Source: Asaia bogorensis (GTDB lineage Bacteria > Pseudomonadota > Alphaproteobacteria > Acetobacterales > Acetobacteraceae). Taken from it: 9,698 nt of DNA. Shown piece by piece: positions 1 to 5,936 of the stretch (its first letter is position 1; the number at the start of each line of letters is the position of its first letter). The notes below the pieces were generated by a model. The model was not told the origin of the DNA and searched no databases. It was given only the letters and a program-made list of their open reading frames with translations. Location of the stretch: NCBI GenBank assembly GCA_945873675.1, contig CAMCEP010000090.1, forward strand, positions 1 to 9,698, read 5' to 3'. A program made the translations under genes and the position numbers.

Positions 1-1
1 C

Positions 2-85
2 GCGCGCTGGCATGTGATTGACACGGGCCATTACCCCATGCTGACCACACCGGATGAATTGGCGCGCATCATCATCTCTGGCTGA
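2..85 (+). CDS. C-terminal end of an alpha/beta-hydrolase-like protein (partial, 5' end outside window)
   Basis: The frame opening at base 2 encodes 27 residues and then TGA at 83-85. The tail contains DTGHYPMLTTPDEL followed by a short hydrophobic helix-like end. A Gly-His pair followed by a 'P-x-x-L-x-x-P-x-E/x-L' stretch near the C-terminus is the usual place of the catalytic histidine in alpha/beta-hydrolase-fold esterases and lipases, so that family is the best guess. Everything else, including the nucleophile and acid, lies outside the window. Its last 32 bases overlap the assigned start of glpD in another frame, which suggests cotranscription and possibly translational coupling. The family call rests on one short motif; the substrate is unknown. 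Confidence 0.6.
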   Translation, partial: ARWHVIDTGHYPMLTTPDELARIIISG

Positions 86-1547
86 GCCTCACGATCTTGC
101 CGTCATTGGTGGTGGCATCAATGGCGCGGGCATTGCGCGTGATGCCGCAGGACGCGGGCTTTCCGTTGTGTTGTTCGAAAAGGGTGATTTGGGCGGCGGC
201 ACTTCGGCCAATTCGACCAAGCTCATCCACGGTGGCCTGCGCTATCTGGAACATTACGAATTTCGCCTGGTGCGTGAAGCGCTGATTGAACGTGAAATCC
301 TGCTGGGCATTGCGCCGCATATCATCTGGCCGCTGCGCTTTGTGCTGCCACATCACCAGGGCCTCAGGCCCGCCTGGCTGCTGCGGCTTGGGCTGTTTTT
401 GTATGATCATCTGGGTGGGCGAAAGACGCTGCCGGCAACCAGGCGGATTGACCTGACACGTTCACCGCTCGGCGCGCCGCTCAGCCCTGGGCATCGCATC
501 GGCTTTGAATATTCCGATTGCTGGGTAGAGGATTCGCGCCTCGTGCTGCTGAACGCCAAGGATGCGGCGGAACGCGGTGCCGCCATTCATCCGCGCATGG
601 CGGTGACTGCCGCGCGGCGCGATGGCGCGCTGTGGCATATCACCGCTGAGGGCCGTGATGGGCCGGCCGAATTTCACGCCCGCGCCTTGGTCAATGCCGC
701 AGGCCCTTGGGTGGGCGCGGTGCAGCATGCGGTGATGGGCAGCAACCAGCCGGCTCGCCTTAGGCTGGTCAAGGGCAGCCATATCGTGCTGCCACGGCTT
801 TATGATCACGACCGCGCCTATATCTTCCAGAACGCCGATGGCCGCATCATTTTCGCCATCCCCTATGAACGTGACTTCACCCTGATCGGCACCACCGATG
901 AGGATCACCCAAACCCAGACGAAGCACCACAAATTTCGGAAGATGAGGTCACCTATCTCTGCACGGCCGCTTCCAGTTATTTCCGCACGCCGGTAAAGCG
1001 CGAAGATATTGTCTGGACCTATTCGGGGCTCCGCCCGCTTTATGATGATGGGGCAAGCAAGGCGCAGGAAGCCACGCGCGATTACGTGCTGAAGCTGGAT
1101 GCGCCGGCGGGTCAGGCGCCGCTGCTCAATATCTTCGGCGGTAAGATCACCACCTATCGCAAGCTGGCCGAAGCCGCCTTGGCCGAACTTGGCCTCAGGC
1201 CCGAGAAAGCCGGCTGGACCGCCCGGGCGCCCCTGCCGGGCGGGGATTTCGCGCCGGATGGCTTCCCCGCGCTGCTTGCCCGCTTCCGGCGCGACTTCCC
1301 GCTGCTGCCAGACGCGCTTTGCACCCGGTTGCTCCGCGCCTATGGCACCCGGGCCTGGCGCATTTTCGACCCCGGCCAGGACCCCGGCCCGGCCATTGGC
1401 GCCAATTTGCACGCGGCTGAATTGGACTATCTGCGCCGCGAGGAATGGGCCACAACGGCTGAGGATGTACTCTGGCGCCGCAGCAAGCTCGGGCTGCGCT
1501 TCGATGCCAGGGCACGGGATAGGCTGGCGCGGCTCATGGGCGGCTGA
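54..1547 (+). CDS. glpD: Aerobic glycerol-3-phosphate dehydrogenase (FAD, quinone-linked)
   Basis: GlpD oxidises sn-glycerol-3-phosphate to dihydroxyacetone phosphate at the inner face of the cytoplasmic membrane and passes electrons through FAD to ubiquinone. The 497-residue product is close in length to E. coli GlpD (about 501) and resembles it throughout. The FAD dinucleotide-binding motif GGGING lies at residues 19-24, followed by TKLIHGGLRYLEHYEFRLV near 55-73. FEYSDCW, KGSHIV and IGTTDE follow. TYSGLRP is at about 323-328, where Arg327 matches a substrate-binding arginine of E. coli GlpD. TRDY and FGGKITTYRKLAE complete the catalytic domain, and the C-terminal helical cap ends in a WRR(S/T)K-type stretch. 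The start is uncertain: ATG 54 is the only ATG/GTG/TTG in this frame before the FAD motif, but it lacks a clear ribosome site and overlaps the upstream gene by 32 bases. A CTG at 78 would give an N-terminus of the usual E. coli length. The neighbouring ugp genes supply its substrate. Confidence 0.96.
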   Translation: MNWRASSSLAEPHDLAVIGGGINGAGIARDAAGRGLSVVLFEKGDLGGGTSANSTKLIHGGLRYLEHYEFRLVREALIEREILLGIAPHIIWPLRFVLPHHQGLRPAWLLRLGLFLYDHLGGRKTLPATRRIDLTRSPLGAPLSPGHRIGFEYSDCWVEDSRLVLLNAKDAAERGAAIHPRMAVTAARRDGALWHITAEGRDGPAEFHARALVNAAGPWVGAVQHAVMGSNQPARLRLVKGSHIVLPRLYDHDRAYIFQNADGRIIFAIPYERDFTLIGTTDEDHPNPDEAPQISEDEVTYLCTAASSYFRTPVKREDIVWTYSGLRPLYDDGASKAQEATRDYVLKLDAPAGQAPLLNIFGGKITTYRKLAEAALAELGLRPEKAGWTARAPLPGGDFAPDGFPALLARFRRDFPLLPDALCTRLLRAYGTRAWRIFDPGQDPGPAIGANLHAAELDYLRREEWATTAEDVLWRRSKLGLRFDARARDRLARLMGG

Positions 1548-1552
1548 AAGAC

Positions 1553-1593
1553 CGAAACACAAGCTTCGCGAAACTGTCTTTTATCTGTAATAA
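1553..1593 (+). promoter_or_regulatory. Candidate regulatory region before ugpB (CGAAAC direct repeats, TTCGCGAA palindrome, AT-rich stretch)
   Basis: The 91-base gap between glpD and ugpB is clearly richer in A/T than its surroundings. It holds two direct copies of CGAAAC (1553-1558 and 1569-1574, 16 bases start to start) and an 8-base palindrome TTCGCGAA (1565-1572). A weak -10-like TAATAA lies at 1588-1593. AAAGAC (1547-1552) and GTCTTT (1576-1581) form a 6-base inverted repeat that could be a weak terminator or a second operator element. GlpR, the usual glycerol-3-phosphate repressor, is a DeoR-family protein, and operators of that family often carry TTTCG/CGAAA-type repeats. That makes a repressor site plausible but unproven. 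Ribosome-site sequence AGGAGAG follows at 1627-1633. Confidence 0.3.
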
Positions 1594-1638
1594 AGCCTGG
1601 GTATCGGGCAGCAGCCTCAACAAAAAAGGAGAGCTTTC

Positions 1639-2976
1639 ATGCAACGTCGTCACATTTTGCTGGGAACATCGGGTCTGCTTGCGGCCCCCTTCATCGCACC
1701 ATCCGTGCGCGCCCAGGGCCGCACCGAAATTCAGTTCTGGTATGGGCTGGGCGGGGCGCTTGGCGAGCGCGTGGCCGAACAGGTGACCCGCTTCAATGAA
1801 AGCCAGCCGCGCTTTCGCGTGAATGCCAATTTCCGCGGCTCCTATGTGGAGGTCATGACCGGCGCCATCGCCGCCTGGCGCGCCGGCACGCCGCCCCATA
1901 TCGCGCAGGTTTTTGAAGTCGGCACCGCCACCATGATGGCCGCCGGCCCCGCGATCCGCCCGACGCATGAATTGCTCGGCGAAGCTGGCATTACGCTGGA
2001 CCCGAAGCGCTATCTGGCCGGCGTGCGCGGCTATTATTCCGATACGCAAGGCCGCCTGATTTCCATGCCGCATAATTCTTCTTCCGCGGTGCTTTGGATC
2101 AATCTGGATGCCTTCGAAAAGGCTGGGCTTTCCACCACCGATCTGCCAAAAACCTGGGCCGAGATTCGTGCCGCCGCGCAGAAGATCAAGGCGACCAATG
2201 CCGCCGAAATCCCGATCAGCACCGCCTGGCCAACCTGGGTGATGTTTGAACAAATGTCTTCCATCCATGATGTCGGCCTTGCCACCAAGGCCAATGGCTT
2301 TGAAGGCCTGGATGCCCAGATGAACCTGGGTGCGCCGATCTTCGCCAAGCACACCAATATGCTGCTTGAAATGCAGCGTGAGGGAACCTTTGTGTATGGC
2401 GGGCGCGATGGCGATGGCTTCGCAAGCTTCCCCGCCGGCAAGGCCGCCATGTCCTTCAATTCCTCGGCCGGTCGCGCGCAGGTGCAACGCGACGCTAAGT
2501 TCCGTTGGGCTTCCGTGGTGCTGCCCTATCATGGCGATGTCACGCAATCCCCGCGCAATGGCGTGATCGGTGGCGCCAGCCTTTGGACGTTGACGGCGCG
2601 CAACCGCACGGCAGAAGAATATCGCGGTGTGGCGGAATTCTACCGCTTCATCTCGGAAGTGGAGCAGGATAAGTGGTGGCACCATGTCACCGGCTATGTG
2701 CCGCTGACGCTGGCCGCTTATGAGGCTTCGCGCGCTGAGGGCTTCTATACCCAAAACCCAGGTGCCGATGCCGCGATCATTCAGCTTTCCCGTGCGGAGC
2801 CCACGCCGAATAGCCAGGGCTTCCGCTTGGGTGGTTTTGTGGAAATCCGCAATATCATCCAGGAAGAGTTGGAGCGCGGCTTCCAGGGCCAGCAGAATGC
2901 CGAAACCTTGCTCGGCAATGCCAATCGCCGCGCCGATGTGGTGCTGCGCAATTTTGAGCGTGCGAATCGCCGCTAA
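1639..2976 (+). CDS. ugpB: sn-glycerol-3-phosphate ABC transporter, periplasmic substrate-binding protein
   Basis: UgpB captures glycerol-3-phosphate (and in several bacteria glycerophosphodiesters) in the periplasm and delivers it to the UgpAE permease. The 445-residue product matches E. coli UgpB in length (438) and along its whole sequence. An N-terminal signal (residues 1-25) begins QRRHILLG and ends VRA-Q, which looks like a twin-arginine (Tat) export signal rather than a plain Sec one. Ligand-pocket landmarks are in place: Tyr69 (SYVEV), Glu93 in FEVGTATMM, the NSSSAVL loop, Ser275/Ser276 in NSSAGR, IGGASLW, Tyr353 in TGYVPLT and Arg396 in GFRLGG. The NPGAD motif and the FERANRR tail also match the family. 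The start is supported by AGGAG, with GGAG (1628-1631) 7 bases before ATG. It is first in the ugpBAEC order and is followed by two hairpins. Confidence 0.96.
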   Translation: MQRRHILLGTSGLLAAPFIAPSVRAQGRTEIQFWYGLGGALGERVAEQVTRFNESQPRFRVNANFRGSYVEVMTGAIAAWRAGTPPHIAQVFEVGTATMMAAGPAIRPTHELLGEAGITLDPKRYLAGVRGYYSDTQGRLISMPHNSSSAVLWINLDAFEKAGLSTTDLPKTWAEIRAAAQKIKATNAAEIPISTAWPTWVMFEQMSSIHDVGLATKANGFEGLDAQMNLGAPIFAKHTNMLLEMQREGTFVYGGRDGDGFASFPAGKAAMSFNSSAGRAQVQRDAKFRWASVVLPYHGDVTQSPRNGVIGGASLWTLTARNRTAEEYRGVAEFYRFISEVEQDKWWHHVTGYVPLTLAAYEASRAEGFYTQNPGADAAIIQLSRAEPTPNSQGFRLGGFVEIRNIIQEELERGFQGQQNAETLLGNANRRADVVLRNFERANRR

Positions 2977-2985
2977 TCGCGTATC

Positions 2986-3008
2986 GGGGCCGCCTTCACG
3001 GCGGCCCC
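2986..3008 (+). terminator. Strong GC hairpin after ugpB (attenuator / mRNA-stabilising stem)
   Basis: Ten bases after the ugpB stop, GGGGCCGCC (2986-2994) and GGCGGCCCC (3000-3008) form a perfect 9-base-pair stem with the five-base loop TTCAC. Only CC and then TTT follow, so the U-tract is short and full Rho-independent termination is doubtful. Such a stem between a binding-protein gene and its permease genes is known in other ABC operons (for example malE-malF), where it protects the upstream mRNA and lets only part of transcription continue. A partial terminator/stabiliser is therefore the likely role here. Confidence 0.75.
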
Positions 3009-3029
3009 CCTTTATCGGTATGTTTGATC

Positions 3030-3073
3030 GCATTTTCCGAGCCGCCAAGTGAGCCCACTTGGCTTGAAAATGC
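3030..3073 (+). other. Second, two-tier hairpin in the ugpB-ugpA leader
   Basis: An inner stem pairs GCCAAGTG (3044-3051) with CACTTGGC (3056-3063) around the loop AGCC. An outer stem pairs GCATTTTC (3030-3037) with GAAAATGC (3066-3073). They are separated by an internal loop of 6 bases on the left and 2 on the right, giving 16 perfect base pairs in 44 bases. No U-tract follows, so it is not a standard terminator. It ends about 6 bases before the GAGG ribosome site of ugpA (3080-3083) and could affect translation start or RNase processing. Confidence 0.6.
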
Positions 3074-3087
3074 TCAGTTGAGGTTCC

Positions 3088-3969
3088 ATGCAGCGCAAGG
3101 CGATATTCAACAATAAGCTGCTGCCCTATCTGCTGCTGGCGCCGCAGCTTGCCATTACCTTTGTTTTCTTCTTCTGGCCGGCGGGAGAAGCGGTCTGGTA
3201 TTCCTTTATCCGCCAGGATGCCTTTGGCATTTCCAAGCAATTTGTCTGGTTTGAGAATTTCACGGATCTTTTCGCGGACCCGCTTTATCACCAGGTCATC
3301 ATCAACACGCTGATCTTCTCATTGGCTGTTACCGTGCTTGCCATGGGCTTAGCGCTTGGCCTGGCGGTGCTCGCGGATCGGCATATTCGCGGCAAGGATG
3401 GCTATCGCACGCTGCTGATCTGGCCCTATGCCGTGGCGCCAGCCGTTGCCGCCATTCTTTATATTTTCCTGTTCCATCCGGATATCGGCCTGATCGGCCG
3501 CGCGCTGAAGGCAGCGGGGGTTGCCTGGAATTATACGCTGAATGGCAATCAAGCCATGCTGGTGGTAGTGCTGGCCGCGGCCTGGAAACAGGTTTCCTAC
3601 AACTTCCTGTTCTTCCTGGCCGGACTGCAATCCATCCCGCGCAGCGTTTTGGAAGCGGCCGCCATTGATGGCGCGTCACCCCTGCATCGCTTTCGCACGG
3701 TGATCTTCCCGCTGCTGTCGCCCACCACCTTCTTCCTGCTGGTGATCAACATCACCTACGCCTTCTTTGACACCTTCGGCATTATTGATGCACTGACTAA
3801 GGGTGGGCCGGGCAATGCCACGCAAACCCTGATCTACCGCGCCTATATTGATGGCCGGGTCAATCTGGATATCGGCTCATCCTCTGCGCAGTCGGTCGTA
3901 CTGATGATTGCGGTCATGGCGCTGACCTTGGTGCAATTCCGCTTTATCGAACGCAAGGTGCATTACTGA
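3088..3969 (+). CDS. ugpA: sn-glycerol-3-phosphate ABC transporter, permease subunit UgpA
   Basis: UgpA is one of the two inner-membrane channel subunits of the G3P importer. The 293-residue product is almost the same length as E. coli UgpA (295) and shares long blocks with it: LPYLLLAPQ at the start, FFWPAGEAVWYS, LIWPYAVAPAVAAILYIFLF, WKQVSYNFLFFLAGLQSIPRS and the C-terminal VQFRFIERKV. Six hydrophobic membrane segments are visible. The cytoplasmic EAA loop that docks on the ATPase is at residues 189-195 (EAAAIDG, with the conserved glycine at 195), followed by FPLLSP. The start ATG is preceded by GAGG, only 4 bases away, just downstream of the two-tier hairpin. The stop TGA overlaps the ugpE ATG by one base, so the two permeases are translationally coupled. 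Confidence 0.96.
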   Translation: MQRKAIFNNKLLPYLLLAPQLAITFVFFFWPAGEAVWYSFIRQDAFGISKQFVWFENFTDLFADPLYHQVIINTLIFSLAVTVLAMGLALGLAVLADRHIRGKDGYRTLLIWPYAVAPAVAAILYIFLFHPDIGLIGRALKAAGVAWNYTLNGNQAMLVVVLAAAWKQVSYNFLFFLAGLQSIPRSVLEAAAIDGASPLHRFRTVIFPLLSPTTFFLLVINITYAFFDTFGIIDALTKGGPGNATQTLIYRAYIDGRVNLDIGSSSAQSVVLMIAVMALTLVQFRFIERKVHY

Positions 3970-4853
3970 TGGCCGAAGCGCGCAACAGCATCGCCGCCGC
4001 CACGGGGATGGCCGGCAGCACCCCCCAGACAGATATGCTAACGCATATTTTGCTGGTGCTGGGCGTGCTGCTTTTCGCGCTGCCGATCTGGATTGTACTG
4101 ATGGGTTCCACCCATGATGCCGCGACCATCGGGCGCGGCGATGTGCCCTTACTTCCAGGCGCTGAGGCCGCTGCGAACTATAGCGCTGTCTGGGGCCAGG
4201 GTAACAAGCAACGCGCTGGGGTGCCGGTTTCGACCATGATGTTCAATAGCGCGATCATGGCGCTGCTGATCACCTTCGGCAAAATCGCGATTTCCATCAT
4301 CTCGGCCTATGCAGTCGCCTTCTTCGCCTTCCCCGGGCGCATGCTGTTCTTCTGGGCGATTTTCATCACCCTCATGCTGCCGGTTGAGGTGCGGATTTTC
4401 CCGACCTTCCAGGTGGTATCTGATCTTGGCCTGGTGAATACCTATGCTGGGTTAATCGTGCCTTTGATTGCTTCCGCCACCGCGACCCTGCTGTTCCGGC
4501 AATTCTTCCTGACTATCCCGGATGAATTGGTGGAAGCCGCCAAGATGGATGGCGCGGGCCCGATCCGTTTTTTCAAGGATGTGGTGCTGCCGCTATCGGC
4601 CACCAATATCGCCGCCCTTTTCGTCATTCTATTCGTCTATGGCTGGAACCAATATCTTTGGCCGCTGCTGGTGACGACCTCCACCGATGTGGAAACCATC
4701 ATGATCGGCATTGTGAAAATGCTGGGCTCCCAGGGGGATACGGAATGGCATCTGGTCATGGCGACTACGGTGCTGGCACTTCTGCCCCCCGTTGCCATCG
4801 TGATCCTGATGCAGCGCTGGTTCGTCAAGGGATTGGTCGAGACCGAGAAATGA
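3969..4853 (+). CDS. ugpE: sn-glycerol-3-phosphate ABC transporter, permease subunit UgpE
   Basis: UgpE is the second inner-membrane subunit and pairs with UgpA. The 294-residue product is slightly longer than E. coli UgpE (281) because of an N-terminal Ala/Ser/Thr-rich lead of about 20 residues before the first membrane segment. Shared blocks include FFWAIFITLMLPVEVRIFPT, SATATLLFRQFF, YGWNQYLWPLL and the C-terminal RWFVKGLVETEK. The EAA loop is at residues 189-195 (EAAKMDG), followed by the LPLS turn, and six membrane segments are apparent. Its ATG shares one base with the ugpA stop, and AAGG at 3955-3958 inside the end of ugpA can serve as the ribosome site. An internal Met near residue 23 would give the shorter family-typical N-terminus, so the exact start is less sure than the identity. 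Confidence 0.95.
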   Translation: MAEARNSIAAATGMAGSTPQTDMLTHILLVLGVLLFALPIWIVLMGSTHDAATIGRGDVPLLPGAEAAANYSAVWGQGNKQRAGVPVSTMMFNSAIMALLITFGKIAISIISAYAVAFFAFPGRMLFFWAIFITLMLPVEVRIFPTFQVVSDLGLVNTYAGLIVPLIASATATLLFRQFFLTIPDELVEAAKMDGAGPIRFFKDVVLPLSATNIAALFVILFVYGWNQYLWPLLVTTSTDVETIMIGIVKMLGSQGDTEWHLVMATTVLALLPPVAIVILMQRWFVKGLVETEK

Positions 4854-4862
4854 GAAACCCCC

Positions 4863-5930
4863 ATGGCTGAACTCAAGCTTTCCGGCATCGTCAAGAATTT
4901 CGGCGCGGTGCGCGTGCTGCATGGCATTGATCTTGTCGTGCAGAATGGGGAGATGATTGTCATTGTCGGCGCTTCCGGCTGCGGCAAATCAACCTTGCTG
5001 CGCATCGTGGCGGGGCTGGAACGCAGCACGGGTGGCACGGTGCTGATTGATGATCGGGACGTGACGGCGCTTGAGCCTGCCGCGCGCGATATCGCCATGG
5101 TGTTTCAGAATTACGCGCTTTATCCGCATATGCGCGTCTTCGACAATATGGCCTATGGTCTGCGCATTCGCGGCCTTTCAAAGGAAGATATCAAGCGCCG
5201 CGTTCAGGAAGCCGCCGATCTGCTCGGCCTTTCCGAATTGCTTGATCGCCGCCCGCGGGAGTTATCCGGCGGTCAACGCCAACGCGTTGCCATGGGCCGC
5301 GCCATTGTGCGTGAACCGAAGCTGTTCCTGTTTGATGAACCGCTTTCGAACCTGGATGCGAAGCTTCGCGTTGCCATGCGCGCGGAGATCAAGCGCCTGC
5401 AACGCCGGCTTGGCGTCACCAGCCTTTTCGTCACGCATGACCAGGTGGAGGCGATGACGCTCGGCGATCGGTTGGTTGTCATGCATGAGGGCCGTGCCGC
5501 GCAAATCGCCTCTCCCATGGAAATTTTTGAGCGCCCCGCTGATACCTATGTCGCGGGCTTCATCGGCAGCCCTTCGATGAATTTCTTGCCCGCCACCATC
5601 ACGGAAGATGCCAAGGCCGCCACGCTTTCGGATGGCAACATCATCGCCCTGCCACCCGGCCAATACGCCACGCGCCCTGGGCAGAAGGTAACACTCGGCA
5701 TTCGCCCAGAACATATCAGCCTGATGGGACCACTTCGCCTGACCATTGATCTGGTTGAACCGCTGGGGTCGGAATGCGTGGTGCATGGCAAGCTTGCTTC
5801 CGGTGAAATCATGGCCTTGCGCCTGCCCGGCGCGCCGCCCTCAGCTGCGGTGCTGGAAATCGCGCCGCGCACCGAACATCTGCATGTCTTTGATGCTGAA
5901 ACGGGCAAACGGCTGCCGCCGCCCGCCTGA
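4863..5930 (+). CDS. ugpC: sn-glycerol-3-phosphate ABC transporter, ATP-binding subunit UgpC
   Basis: UgpC is the cytoplasmic ATPase that powers the importer. The 355 residues (E. coli UgpC has 356) contain all ABC motifs in order: Walker A GASGCGKST at 36-44, Q-loop Gln82 in VFQNYALYPH, signature LSGGQRQR at 134-141, Walker B LFLFDEP at 154-160, D-loop SNLD at 162-165 and switch histidine His192 (VTHD). The remaining residues from about 235 form the TOBE/MOP-type regulatory domain of the MalK/UgpC class, including GIRPEH. The gene starts 10 bases after the ugpE stop. Sequence alone cannot separate UgpC from other MalK-class ATPases, but its position after ugpBAE makes it the dedicated subunit. 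It ends 6 bases from the stop of the convergent ligase gene, with no visible terminator between. Confidence 0.94.
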   Translation: MAELKLSGIVKNFGAVRVLHGIDLVVQNGEMIVIVGASGCGKSTLLRIVAGLERSTGGTVLIDDRDVTALEPAARDIAMVFQNYALYPHMRVFDNMAYGLRIRGLSKEDIKRRVQEAADLLGLSELLDRRPRELSGGQRQRVAMGRAIVREPKLFLFDEPLSNLDAKLRVAMRAEIKRLQRRLGVTSLFVTHDQVEAMTLGDRLVVMHEGRAAQIASPMEIFERPADTYVAGFIGSPSMNFLPATITEDAKAATLSDGNIIALPPGQYATRPGQKVTLGIRPEHISLMGPLRLTIDLVEPLGSECVVHGKLASGEIMALRLPGAPPSAAVLEIAPRTEHLHVFDAETGKRLPPPA

Positions 5931-5936
5931 TCAGCC

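Noticed and set aside
462..1562. A 366-codon open frame on the - strand across glpD
   Set aside because: It is antisense to glpD, which matches its family end to end; nothing recognisable is encoded on the reverse.
1534..3291. A 585-codon open frame on the - strand across ugpB and both flanking gaps
   Set aside because: It mirrors ugpB, an unambiguous gene with signal peptide, family motifs and ribosome site. The - frame has no recognisable domain and its composition (Gly/His/Arg/Ala-rich) is typical of antisense frames in GC-rich codon use.
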